A stretch of DNA of 64,000 nucleotides from Cytophagales bacterium. Its GTDB lineage: Bacteria; Bacteroidota; Bacteroidia; Cytophagales; Cyclobacteriaceae. The stretch spans positions 1 through 64,000 of the forward strand of contig JAKSDQ010000247.1 of the NCBI GenBank assembly GCA_022360015.1. The letters run 5' to 3'. Shown here piece after piece: positions 26,572-36,078 of the stretch; the stretch's first letter is position 1; the number at the start of each line of letters is the position of its first letter. The translations under genes and the position numbers were made by a program. Under the pieces are notes generated by a model, which saw only the letters and a list, made by a program, of their open reading frames with translations, was not told the DNA's origin and did not search any database.

Positions 26572-28992
26572 ATGGTCGATCATTGCCTTAGCGTGATTGT
26601 CACTATCGGTTGATGATATCTGTCTTTTAAGCTTATAAAATTCCAGGATTATTTCTGTCCCCACCCCTACCTGGCTCTTTACCTTGATCTTTCCATTCAG
26701 TTTCTGCACCAGGCTGTCGACAATCGATAAGCCAAGGCCAGTAGAATGTTCGCCACCTGTGGGTAAGGCCGATAATTTCTGGAATTTTTTAAACATCAGC
26801 TTTTGTTCATCCTCACCGATACCTTGTCCTTCATCCCTGATAGATACCTGGAAGGAGCGCGAAGACTCTTCCACTGTCAGATAAATATTTTTACCGGGAT
26901 AGGTGAATTTTATGGCATTCGAAAACAAGTTATCGACTATTCTTGTGAGGTATTTAGGGTCTGTGACAATACTTATATTTCTTTTCAACGGTTGATAGTG
27001 TAGCTTCAGGTCCTTCTTTTTGAGCCGGTCGTGATAGCCTTGCAAAAACTGATCGAAGAAAGCGTTAACATTAATTTCATCATTATCGGGCTCAGTTTCG
27101 GATTGGACGATGGAGTGTAAACACAAAAGATCTTCGGTCAGGCTGATCCCTTCATCACAAACACTCACCATCATTTTCAGATATTTGCGTTGGGAACTGT
27201 TCAGCTCGCCATCCATTTTCATCAGCTCGGCCAATCCCTTACTTCTATTTAGTGGTGCCCTCAAATCATGGGCAACAATACTAAGCAGACTGTCCTTTTC
27301 GCGATTCAGGTTTTCAAGTTCCCTGTTTTTGTTAAAAAGGATTTCATTCTGCACACTTATCCTTTCCTTTTGATGGGCTATTTCATTGTTTAAAATAGAT
27401 AGCCGGTCTTTCTGGCTGAGCAGCTCCTTTTTCTGAATGATAATCTCATAATTCTTTTTTCGGAGCAACAGATTGGCTTTGGATTTTCGCTTGTAGTTAC
27501 CGTAAATAAAAACAGACATGGTCAATGCAAAAAGAAAACCAACAATGAAAGCATTTCTGATCACTTTCTGTCTTGAAAGTGTGGCCCTGGCCTTATAGTC
27601 TTTTTCTTTCTGTACAAGGGCCAGTTGCTGTTTTTCTTTTTCGGCCTCATACTGAGCCTGTAATTTGCCTATTTCCAAAGCCTTGTTTTCTGCATGGATA
27701 GAATCCCTGTAAGCCATCAACATTTCAAGGTAAGATAAGGCCTTGTGGTGATTATTCTGTTCCCTGAATATTTTGTACAAAGCCTCTGTAGCCTCATAAA
27801 TCCGTTCTCTCACATCGATCTTTTTAGCCACCTCCAGCGACCTTTCGGCATAATTCAGGGCCCTTTTGTAATTTTTGGTCATTTTATAGGTAAGTGCCAT
27901 ATCCCGGTAAAGTCCAAACTTCACCTCATAATTGTCCAGATCCGAAATGATCTTTTCAGCCTCTTTGAAGTATTGTATGCTTAACCTGTACTTTCCACCC
28001 CCCTTATAGGTAGCTGCTAATTGCATGTATACCTCGGCCAGTTTACTGGGATTGTTAAACTCCTTAGCCAAATTGAGCGATTCCTGCGCATAATAAAGTC
28101 CGCTTTCATAATTTTTTAGCTTGATATAGGCATCGTTTATTCTTAAAAGCGTTCTCAATACCTTTCCTTTATCTTTGATTTTTTGACTGATTACCAGGGC
28201 TTTAAATAGTGGTTCAGTCGTTTCACTCTCTTTACCCATGGAGAGGTATACCGATGAGAGATCATACAATTTCTCTATCAGCAGAAACTCCTCTCCAAGT
28301 TCAGTGAGTTGGGAAATTGATTTTTGGAAATAGGCTAGAGCATTTTCCAGGTCACCCTGTCCTTTATAAATAATGCCAATGTTGTTATCCACCAATGCAG
28401 ACTGAATTTTATTCCCGGCCTGTTCATAATGCTGGGCGGCGTTGATATAATTCTTAAGTGCCTCGGCATGATCCCCTTTATAGTATGCCAGTTCGCCCAA
28501 TGCGTTATATCCATCAGCGATGTACTGCATATCATTTTGCTGCATGGCATATTCCAAAGCGTAGGTATAATAATTGGCGGCATTTTCCAACTGGCTTTTG
28601 TCCCGGTACACGTTACCAATATAAACCAGGGAGTTAAAAATACCTTTGAAATTGTCAAGCGATCTGTATATTTCCAGTGCATTGTTATGGGCAAGCAGTG
28701 CAGAATGATGATCTACTTTCTCAGAGTAGCTCCTTCCCAGTTGATTGAGGGATCTGGCTTGATGAAGTCCGGAAAATATTTGTTTTGATACTTCTGCTGC
28801 CTCAGACGACCAGTAAATAGCGGAATCCGGATTTGAACCAAGATGATGTTCGGAAAGATTGATCATGACATCGATCCTTGACGTATCATTGGCTACACGC
28901 AAAGATTTGTGCAGACTATCGCCGGTTTGCAGTTGACTAAAACCGACGATCGACGACATGCTAAAAACAATATATATCACCAGCTCTTTCAC
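26548..28992 (-). CDS. Membrane histidine kinase with N-terminal TPR sensor region
   Basis: The protein is 814 residues. A signal peptide is at 1-20, followed by about nine tetratricopeptide repeats to residue 440 (for example AYFQKSISQLTELGE and QYFKEAEKIISDLDN), a coiled-coil stretch, one membrane helix at about 480-500 (AFIVGFLFALTMSVFIYGNY), a second coiled coil, and the kinase core. The phospho-acceptor is His575 in IVAHDLRAPLN. The ATPase motifs are DNLFSNAIKFT, DEGQGIGEDEQ and GLGLSIVDSLV. The TPRs would lie outside the inner membrane. There is no receiver domain and no response-regulator gene next door, so the partner is elsewhere. It overlaps the convergent marR-type gene by four bases. 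Confidence 0.93.
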   Translation of the reverse strand: MKELVIYIVFSMSSIVGFSQLQTGDSLHKSLRVANDTSRIDVMINLSEHHLGSNPDSAIYWSSEAAEVSKQIFSGLHQARSLNQLGRSYSEKVDHHSALLAHNNALEIYRSLDNFKGIFNSLVYIGNVYRDKSQLENAANYYTYALEYAMQQNDMQYIADGYNALGELAYYKGDHAEALKNYINAAQHYEQAGNKIQSALVDNNIGIIYKGQGDLENALAYFQKSISQLTELGEEFLLIEKLYDLSSVYLSMGKESETTEPLFKALVISQKIKDKGKVLRTLLRINDAYIKLKNYESGLYYAQESLNLAKEFNNPSKLAEVYMQLAATYKGGGKYRLSIQYFKEAEKIISDLDNYEVKFGLYRDMALTYKMTKNYKRALNYAERSLEVAKKIDVRERIYEATEALYKIFREQNNHHKALSYLEMLMAYRDSIHAENKALEIGKLQAQYEAEKEKQQLALVQKEKDYKARATLSRQKVIRNAFIVGFLFALTMSVFIYGNYKRKSKANLLLRKKNYEIIIQKKELLSQKDRLSILNNEIAHQKERISVQNEILFNKNRELENLNREKDSLLSIVAHDLRAPLNRSKGLAELMKMDGELNSSQRKYLKMMVSVCDEGISLTEDLLCLHSIVQSETEPDNDEINVNAFFDQFLQGYHDRLKKKDLKLHYQPLKRNISIVTDPKYLTRIVDNLFSNAIKFTYPGKNIYLTVEESSRSFQVSIRDEGQGIGEDEQKLMFKKFQKLSALPTGGEHSTGLGLSIVDSLVQKLNGKIKVKSQVGVGTEIILEFYKLKRQISSTDSDNHAKAMIDHKKTTTNP

Positions 28993-29595
28993 ACCAGCAA
29001 GTTAGCTCAGTAATAAATTTATTTAAAAAAGCTAACCCCTGGTATGGCACCCATGTAATTTTCATTTCTAAAATAAATCTTCAAAAATTTACATAAATGC
29101 CCAAAAAGAACCCTTAAATTATTAGATTATATTAAAAACTAAAAAATACTGATAATCAGATATATATAAATATAGTTGACATTCGAAAAGGTATTTTTGG
29201 CAATTGCCTGATCAATATTCAGGAGGGGCAAAACGTTGAAAAAACCACATTTTAGCAACGTTTTAAGGTCAATTTGATTTAATATTTTGGTTTTCAACCG
29301 CTTATTACAATTTAGCTCCATTCCATACTTCTAAAAACGATGATGATCGAGCTTTTTAAATGATAAAGAAAAAAGTGCACTTTATGTATTAAAATTTGTA
29401 TTATACCAATAGAAATAAAATTTATCGAATGTAATAAACCTGGTAAATAATCAATTTTGAAAGGAATTTCTTGAAAAACCCGGCAAATACAAGATCATTA
29501 ATTATCGATAAATATTAGAAAAACACAACATAACCGGAGTTTTAGCCTCCTAATCTTATAATATTACAAAAGCTGTAAGTTCTTCTTTTCGAAAA
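28993..29595. other. AT-rich intergenic region between two minus-strand genes
   Basis: These 603 bases hold no believable gene. A hairpin with perfect 9-bp arms AAAACGTTG (29230-29238) and CAACGTTTT (29256-29264) around a 17-base loop is the only clear structure; read on the minus strand it could end the transcript of the upstream TPR-LuxR gene. The region must also hold the kinase promoter, but no convincing box was picked out. Confidence 0.5.
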
Positions 29596-31335
29596 TTAAT
29601 TTGGTTTTTCCAGGTAATAGGCATTTTCGAGATTCATGATAAAGTCAATTAAATTTTCTTCCCTCGAAAGCGCCAGCTTTTTTCTCAGCCTGTATCTGGC
29701 GGTTTTAACACTTTCTGCCGAAATACCCAGGATGGTAGCCGTTTCTTTCATATTAAGGTTTAACCGGATTAAAGCACATAACTTTAGTTCATAGTTGCTA
29801 AGGTCTGGTTTGTAGTCTTTTAAAATCTTAAAAAAATCACTGTGAACGTTTTCAAAATACAGTTTAAAATCCTCCCAATTCCTGTCGACATGCAACGAAT
29901 TATCGACAAGCCTGTTCAAACTGTTGAGCTTGCCTGATACTTTGTCGTCTGATATTTTTTTTATCTCACTGATATTCTCCTTCAACGCTTCCATCAGCTC
30001 ATTTTTCTGAATAAAGTTAATGGTAAAGGAAGTGAGTTCCCTGTTTTTGAATTCCAACTCTTTCTGTAGCTCTTTTTCTTTAAGCTTTGAATTTTCCTTT
30101 CCAGCTCTGCTTCGGTCAAAGCCTGTTTTGAGGTATACAGTTCCTGATTTTTAACTAATAACTCCTTATTCCTTTTTATCCGCAAGTGCTGCTTACTGAT
30201 AATCAAATAGGCAATTAGCCCCAATATCAGAATACCGGCTATTAATCCAATGCGCATGATTTTGTCAAACCGGGCCTGCTGTTCCAGAATGGCAATTTCC
30301 TTCTTTCCCAATTCCAGCATCCGGTCTTTGTCAGCTAATTCATATTTCGTTTGAAGATTTGCTACCTGTATGGCCTTTTTCTCATTAAATATGCTATCTT
30401 TCATCTGAGAATACAGGTCGAAATAGACCATGGCATTTTGGTATTGTCCAAGCTTCCCCATACAGCTCCTTCAAATTAAAATAGATATCTCTCAGGATCA
30501 TCGTAGCCTTAACCGTTTTGGCATATATTTTTCCTTCCTCCAGATACTTTCTGGCCATTTCGTAGGCTTTTTTCTCTAAATATATACATCCAATCCGGTT
30601 TAAATTAGAAGCCGTGCCGTGCTTATCATCATTTTCCTTGGTGATACCCAGCGATTCAAAGAAAAAGCCGAGGCCTTTGTCCAGTTCACCTTTTTTGTAA
30701 TAAAGCACTCCAAGCCGGTTGTTACTTCCCGATATTCCGTACATGAATCCGGAAGTTTTATGTATTTCCAGGGCTTTTAGAAGATAATCCAAAGCCTCGC
30801 CGTATTTTTCCTGTTCTATAAATATGGTGCCGATCTTGTTATAATTTGTGGCAATTCTATCGATTTCGCCCAGCTCCTGAAATGCTTTCTCAGCATCGAA
30901 ATAATATTCCAGGGCCCTTTCATAATCCCTGCGATCTGCATAAACCAACCCTATATTCAACAAGCAATTCGCCTGCCCCAAAAGATTAGAAACAGCCTTG
31001 TATTTCTCCAAACCGTCATATAATGAGTATAGGGCAAGTTCATAATTGCCTCTTGACCAGTGAGATACACCAATTACCCTGCGGGCATAGGCAATACCTT
31101 CGATATAACCCAGTTCCTCGGCCAATTCAAAGGCCTTTGAACCAAAATTTTCCGATTGGGCCGGATCGACAATCCAATACTCGAATCCTAGCTCATTTAA
31201 TATATCCACCCGGATGGAATCAAATTGCCTATGGTTTTCAAGGACCACCAGCAAACTATCGATTTTTTCTTTTGACAATGAATTAAAAAACGGACAGAGA
31301 AATAGAATAAATGCTATGGGTTTTTTAAAAACCAT
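29596..31335 (-). pseudogene. TPR-LuxR-type regulator broken by two compensating frameshifts
   Basis: Three overlapping frames together spell one protein of about 580 residues. The first part (31335 down to about 30460) has a signal peptide and about six TPRs. The middle part (about 30460 to 30087) continues the last TPR as YGKLGQYQNAMVYFD, then a coiled coil and a membrane helix (IGLIAGILILGLIAYLIIS). The last part (to 29596) is coiled coil plus a LuxR-like helix-turn-helix (MKETATILGISAESVKTARYRLRKKL). The first break is one extra base in a GGGG run near 30458; the second is one missing base near 30090 (around CTTTAA). Parts one and three share a frame. It is either a decayed gene or the result of two base-calling errors. 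Confidence 0.85.
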
Positions 31336-31465
31336 TCGGTGAAAATAATTTACCTACTTGACTTACGGATTATGTCCGGTTTAGTATACAATTTCCACAA
31401 ATAATTTCAGCAGCTCAAAAAAGCAACGCCATTCATCTCCTTGCAAAGCGAACTGCCGGGCACTA

Positions 31466-31783
31466 TCAATCAATGGCGGTTGTCAATTTCCTTACAATCA
31501 TATCCCATTCCTCATCTTGAGATATTCCAGGATTTTTTATTCCGGCTCGCCTGTACCAATATTCGGCATTCCATTGATCCCCTTCCATCTTATGAAGCAG
31601 GGCGTGAATCCATGAGGCATACTGGCCGGGGTCTTCCTGAACAATAGTATGTGCTTCATCCCAGTGACCTTTTCTCAAATGCCACAAGGCCTGCATCAGG
31701 ATATTCAGCCCTTCCGGAAGGCTGGACAGTGCAGTAATATCAATGAACTCAGAATAGTTCAAATTGATTGATTTTGAAGTCAT
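31466..31783 (-). CDS. Small conserved-looking hypothetical protein
   Basis: The protein is 105 residues, with no signal peptide or membrane helix. The sequence has a plausible helical pattern with a repeat-like core (GHWDEAHTIVQEDP, YASWIHALLHKMEGD, NAEYWYRRAGI) that looks like one or two degenerate helical hairpins. I recall comparable W-H-A-L-L-H and YWYRRAG motifs in uncharacterised proteins but cannot name a family. Base usage is like that of real genes nearby. It is flanked by the broken TPR-LuxR gene and a divergent histidine kinase. The function is unknown. Confidence 0.65.
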   Translation of the reverse strand: MTSKSINLNYSEFIDITALSSLPEGLNILMQALWHLRKGHWDEAHTIVQEDPGQYASWIHALLHKMEGDQWNAEYWYRRAGIKNPGISQDEEWDMIVRKLTTAID

Positions 31784-32040
31784 ATATAAAGTTACAAATC
31801 AAGTTGAAATATACCGGTAATTTACTCAGCTTTTACTACTTATCATGCTATTTATAAGCTAACGGTAATTCAGCATTCTGAAAATTGTTTTTCCCGGAAT
31901 CGTAAAGGAATAATATTTTTAAACTATTTCGCTTTTTTTTTGAATTATTTTTATATTTTTAGATTCACATGTTCTACTTAACCACGTTTTACACTGATTA
32001 GCTCTGATTTAAGGGTTCCATTTTTTAAAAGAAGCTTTCT

Positions 32041-33825
32041 ATGGGTCAAACGCAACAATTAAGCCCAAAGGCCAAAATAGATCAAAAAACCAAGGAAAAA
32101 ATCCGGGGCCTGGTAAAAACTGCCTATGAGACAAGAATCAAAGATGTCAATGAATCGGTGCTACTGATTGAGAAAGTCAAAGCGCTTAGCTTGAAATATC
32201 AATATGATTATGGTATTTATATAGCAGATGCCTACACTGGATTTTTCCAGATGATACTGGGCAACTATCAGAAATCCCTGAAGCTTTCCAAAGACGTGCT
32301 GGAAAAATTTGAAGATAAACAGTTTAAAGCGGAAAGATCGCTGGTTCTATACACAATTGGCAGCATCTACTATAAATCCGATAACTACCATCTGGGCTTG
32401 AAGCATTTACTCGAGTGTCTTGCTTTGCGCCGGGAAATTGGAGATAAGCTGGGTGAATCACAGGTACTGAAAGCTATTGGAACCATTTATGAATTCTTTA
32501 ATGATTATGAAAGTGCTGAAGAAGTATATGAAAGGTGCTTTGAAGTCAGCCGGTCGATTAATGATAAACTCGGTGAGTCAAATGCCTGCAACCCATTATC
32601 AGGCATTTATTTAAAGCGTGGAAAACATAAGAAGGCGTTGAAAATGGCTGAGAGAAGCATCTCCCTGAAAGAAGCGGCGGGTGATCAGAGGGGGCTAGCT
32701 TTTGCCTATCATGCCAAGGCCAAGGTATTTTTTCGCTTGGGTGAGTACAGAGAATCAGAGCAATGGTTCTTGCGGAGTCTCCGTTTGCAGAAAGAAATGG
32801 GAGAGAAGCTTGGAGTCTCTATGTGTGAGATCAAGCTGGGAGCACTTTATTATACCCTTGGTTATCACGACAAAGCAAAATCCTATTTACAGAAAGCCAT
32901 AAACATAGGTAAAAGCACCAACAGTAAACTGATTCTGTTTAAGGGATTTGACTTGCTCTATAAGATTGCTAAAAAAGAAAACAACACACATCTGGCCCTG
33001 GAATATCTGGAAAAACACCTCGAAAACAAAGAAAGCGTTATCAATACCGGCACCGGTTCAATTATCAAAAGCCTGAAAGCCATGTCCAAAATTGAAATGC
33101 TGCAAAGAGAGGCCAGAATCATCAGGGAAAAGAACAAGGATATTGAAAAGAAAAATACCGAACTAGACACGTTTGTTTACCGGGTATCCCATGACCTGAG
33201 AGGGCCCATCGCCTCCCTCCTGGGTTTGTACAACATTGCCAAGTATGACATTAAAGACCCTTTGTCAAAAAAATACCTGGATATGTACCATGAACAAATA
33301 ATGAGGTTAAACAACATTATTCTGGATTTAATCAACCTCACCAGAATAAAGGGGTGGCAGGCAAGAAAAATAAAAATTGAATTCCCGGCAATCATTAAAA
33401 GCATTATAGAGTCATTTAAATACCTGCCTAATTTTTCAAAAATAAAGTTTGAAATCGACATTGATGAAGCAATCGTTTATCACGGTGATAAAAGCATTGT
33501 AACTACGATATTTCAAAATCTTATAGAAAATTCTATAAAATATTCCAGGGTTGATGTATTACCTATGATCCAGATAGCAGTGGCAAAAGATGATCATAAC
33601 AACTTCTTAATCATAGAGGTAAGCGATAACGGTATAGGGATTGGTATTGACTATCATGAGCGCATCTTTGAAATGTTTTTCAGGGCCAATGATGAAAAGG
33701 AGGGGTCTGGTCTGGGGCTTTACATATTAAAATATGCGGTTGATAAATTAAAAGGAAAAATCACCCTTAGCAGTGAGCACGGTAAAGGGAGCACCTTCTC
33801 GGTCATTTTGCCCTTTGAAGACTAA
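32041..33825 (+). CDS. Soluble histidine kinase with N-terminal TPR region
   Basis: The protein is 594 residues with no signal peptide and no membrane helix, so cytoplasmic. Residues 20 to about 340 form TPR units (YHLGLKHLLECLALRREIGD, YESAEEVYERCFEVSRSIND, YHDKAKSYLQKAINIGKS). A short coiled coil at about 350-375 leads to the kinase core: H-box with His384 in RVSHDLRGPIASL, N-box FQNLIENSIKYS, G1 SDNGIGIGIDY, and G2 EGSGLGLYILK. There is no receiver domain. It shares its layout, but not its membrane anchoring, with the kinase at 26.5-29.0 kb. No response regulator is adjacent. It would read an internal signal, which cannot be named. Confidence 0.92.
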   Translation: MGQTQQLSPKAKIDQKTKEKIRGLVKTAYETRIKDVNESVLLIEKVKALSLKYQYDYGIYIADAYTGFFQMILGNYQKSLKLSKDVLEKFEDKQFKAERSLVLYTIGSIYYKSDNYHLGLKHLLECLALRREIGDKLGESQVLKAIGTIYEFFNDYESAEEVYERCFEVSRSINDKLGESNACNPLSGIYLKRGKHKKALKMAERSISLKEAAGDQRGLAFAYHAKAKVFFRLGEYRESEQWFLRSLRLQKEMGEKLGVSMCEIKLGALYYTLGYHDKAKSYLQKAINIGKSTNSKLILFKGFDLLYKIAKKENNTHLALEYLEKHLENKESVINTGTGSIIKSLKAMSKIEMLQREARIIREKNKDIEKKNTELDTFVYRVSHDLRGPIASLLGLYNIAKYDIKDPLSKKYLDMYHEQIMRLNNIILDLINLTRIKGWQARKIKIEFPAIIKSIIESFKYLPNFSKIKFEIDIDEAIVYHGDKSIVTTIFQNLIENSIKYSRVDVLPMIQIAVAKDDHNNFLIIEVSDNGIGIGIDYHERIFEMFFRANDEKEGSGLGLYILKYAVDKLKGKITLSSEHGKGSTFSVILPFED

Positions 33826-34003
33826 AAAACCGCCGCTAAGCAGGTTAAATACTACTTTTAGCTGACGAAAACCCACCCGTAAAGGTTTTATTTATCCGCT
33901 TAGTCTTTAATACATTTTAGTTTTTCCAGATCTATTCTTACAAACTGGCTTTACAGAGATTTGATACCCATCGAATTTTGAATATTCAATAGGAATAATA
34001 CTG

Positions 34004-34219
34004 TTAATTTTCACCCCGGTAAATTTTTTCAATTTTAATACGGTCTTCTTCCGGTATCTCCGGATTATTCATCAACTCAAAAGCATCACCCGGCGACTTG
34101 ATACCATACTTTTCGATGACATCTTCTTTTTTCATTCTTTTGTTTCTGGCTCTGATAACAAAGAACAAGATTATTTGTAATAACAAAACAACAACCACAA
34201 AAGCGATGATCAGATTCAT
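34004..34219 (-). CDS. Small single-span membrane protein, unknown function
   Basis: The protein is 71 residues. One strongly hydrophobic helix at residues 3-21 (IIAFVVVVLLLQIILFFVI) is followed by a basic cluster (RARNKRMKK), which puts the C-terminus in the cytoplasm, and then a charged tail with YGIKSPGDAFELMNNP. It looks like a real small gene: good start, gene-like composition and conserved-looking tail. I do not recognise the family. It stands alone, between a convergent kinase gene and a ligase-like gene on the same strand. Confidence 0.6.
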   Translation of the reverse strand: MNLIIAFVVVVLLLQIILFFVIRARNKRMKKEDVIEKYGIKSPGDAFELMNNPEIPEEDRIKIEKIYRGEN

Positions 34220-34444
34220 TGTTTTCTACCTTGAAGTGTTTAATCAGTTATAAAATTAACATTTTAAATAATAAGAATCGGTAATAACAAAATCAGCACC
34301 ACTCCCGGGTGCTGAAATTGTAGAACCAAATCTAAAAAGAGACATATCAAAATATAACTGCTGTGGTCAGTAGCCATTACAAAACTTTTGGTTGTAACAT
34401 GTCGGTAAATATTAATTGTTTGGCTTTCACCAATATCGATCCAT

Positions 34445-35065
34445 TCACCTGGCCAACAACAAATCCCTGACTGTCAGGTGATTGTTATCCCTGAACAAAT
34501 CCATAGTATATCCTACGCCTTTGAACACAAGCTCTTCCAATACTTCCCAATGTGAATAATTGTGTTTCATTAAATACATCGAGGAGGCCATGAAATCCGC
34601 TTCAAACCTTCCGGATTTATATTCATTGAAAATCTTTCTGAATTTGGATTTAATATCTTTTGTTGCCATGGTGATATGAGGCCTGAAAACATTATGACCA
34701 ATCATATCGTCAGAAAAATTCAACTCCATCTTCAAAAATTTTCCTAATTGCCGGTGTAGCAGCTTCAGTGAAGCTGAAGGTCGTGCTTTAATAAAGACCG
34801 TATGTTCAGGAAATGCCCCATAGCCATTGAGTTTAACCATCATAGGATACTGAAGCTGTGCAAACTCTTTCAGTTTTTCAATCATAATTTCTTCTCTGAA
34901 AGGAAGTTGCTGAAATGGGATCTGTAATGAAATGCCAGGCACCAATTTTAAAGCCTCCCTGCATTTAAACTGCTTTGCTAAACGCAACCTCGCCATTTCT
35001 ATTTGATGGATTAAATCTTCAGGCGGTAACAGGGCGATAAAATAAAGATTAGTTTTTGGTTTCAT
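34445..35065 (-). CDS. 2H phosphoesterase / 2'-5' RNA ligase-like protein with first catalytic motif altered
   Basis: The protein is 206 residues, of the LigT/2H phosphoesterase fold. The N-terminal strand NLYFIALLPPEDL and the second motif PHITMAT (His-x-Thr) are clear. The first motif, normally PHITL or PHISL, reads PGISLQIPF, with Gly44 in place of the histidine. The codon is GGC, two changes from a histidine codon, so this is unlikely to be a read error. 2H enzymes need both histidines for cyclic-phosphate chemistry, so this one is probably inactive, altered, or binding only. It lies alone on the minus strand. Confidence 0.75.
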   Translation of the reverse strand: MKPKTNLYFIALLPPEDLIHQIEMARLRLAKQFKCREALKLVPGISLQIPFQQLPFREEIMIEKLKEFAQLQYPMMVKLNGYGAFPEHTVFIKARPSASLKLLHRQLGKFLKMELNFSDDMIGHNVFRPHITMATKDIKSKFRKIFNEYKSGRFEADFMASSMYLMKHNYSHWEVLEELVFKGVGYTMDLFRDNNHLTVRDLLLAR

Positions 35066-35445
35066 AGCTCACTGTGATTTAGAAATTTTCTATTTGCTAA
35101 TTACATTAACAAATATACTAATTTTAGTAGCATTTAAAAATTTTAAACTAATTTTTTTAGTATTTTTATTTTTCTCCTCTTCACCCCTGAAAACAAGCAC
35201 ATTAGACGTAAATGATGGAAAAGCTTTCTTGCCACCGGTAGGTCTTGTGGCAAGGGTATGTGATGGTGTTTTTAACCTCCGGAACCATTCAAAATAGGTC
35301 GATGGCTTTCTAAATCTCCATTTTATCCCCTTTAACCTTGTAAATTTTTAAAGTTTTGGGATTTTTTTTATGTTGTATCTATGATCTCAAAAAACTGTTC
35401 ATTTAATTTGTAATCTATTGACTTAACTAAATCAAACAACCAAAT
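35066..35445. other. AT-rich intergenic region
   Basis: 380 bases between divergent genes. A 67-codon plus-strand frame at 35094-35297 starts with a low-complexity hydrophobic stretch and lacks gene-like character, so it is not called. A possible promoter for the next gene is TTTG at 35355 with TATCTATG at 35376-35383, one mismatch from the -7 consensus but with a short 17-base spacing. Confidence 0.4.
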
Positions 35446-36078
35446 ATGCGATTATTATACATTTTACGTAATGCATTGCTATATACAAATTTGTTTGTAC
35501 TGTTGGCGGGCATAACGCTTAGTGCCCAAACTATTGAAAAAACCCCATTGGATACTGGTTCCTTAAACCAGCAGTTTGAATACGTAAAAAGGAAATCCAG
35601 TACTTACAATGATTTTAAGGTAGTTAAAATATCGAGGCTCAATAAAATGTGGGGCAATGCACTTGACTCACTTTCAGCCGTCAGATCTTTTCTTTCCGCC
35701 TCTCAGGAGAAAGTCAACGGACAACAAACCACCATTGATGAACTCAACAAAGGTCTTGAAGAAACAAAGCAGCAGTTGACCGCTGTAACAGAAGAAAAAG
35801 ACAGTATTTCTTTACTGGGAATAGGTATGGCGAAGAAAAATTATCATGGTTTGATGTGGTCCATTGTATTTGCATTGCTGGTAATGTTGGGAATTGCCAT
35901 TTATAAGTTTAAAGAAAGCAATAAGATCACTGTAAATGCTGAAAAAGAATTCAGGGATGTCTCGGAAGAGTATGAAATGTTCAAAAAGAAAACCCTGGAA
36001 AAGGAAAGAAAACTCAAAAGGGAATTGCAAACAGAAATAAACCGGGTGGAAGATCTTAAGCGAAGAATCAATTCCTGA
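35446..36078 (+). CDS. Exported coiled-coil membrane protein, unknown function
   Basis: The protein is 210 residues. A signal peptide ends at about residue 27 (GITLSAQ), an extracytoplasmic helical region with coiled coil spans about 75-115 (QTTIDELNKGLEETKQQL), one membrane helix lies at about 133-150 (MWSIVFALLVMLGIAIY), and a cytoplasmic charged coiled coil runs to the end (KKKTLEKERKLKRELQTE). Similar Bacteroidota proteins are often labelled tRNA methyltransferase in databases; nothing here supports that name. The gene ends 11 bases inside the convergent CoxE-like gene. Confidence 0.75.
   Translation: MRLLYILRNALLYTNLFVLLAGITLSAQTIEKTPLDTGSLNQQFEYVKRKSSTYNDFKVVKISRLNKMWGNALDSLSAVRSFLSASQEKVNGQQTTIDELNKGLEETKQQLTAVTEEKDSISLLGIGMAKKNYHGLMWSIVFALLVMLGIAIYKFKESNKITVNAEKEFRDVSEEYEMFKKKTLEKERKLKRELQTEINRVEDLKRRINS

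Noticed and set aside
29139-29321. 60-codon minus-strand frame upstream of the membrane kinase
   Set aside because: Extremely AT-rich, with composition like random sequence and overlapping a hairpin.
35094-35297. 67-codon frame with a hydrophobic start
   Set aside because: It lies in AT-rich intergenic DNA, has phenylalanine/leucine low complexity and an abrupt change to unrelated residues; no supporting context.
35446-36078. Calling this gene a tRNA (guanine-N1)-methyltransferase, a label often seen on similar proteins
   Set aside because: The protein has a signal peptide, coiled coils and a membrane helix and none of the SPOUT methyltransferase knot motifs.
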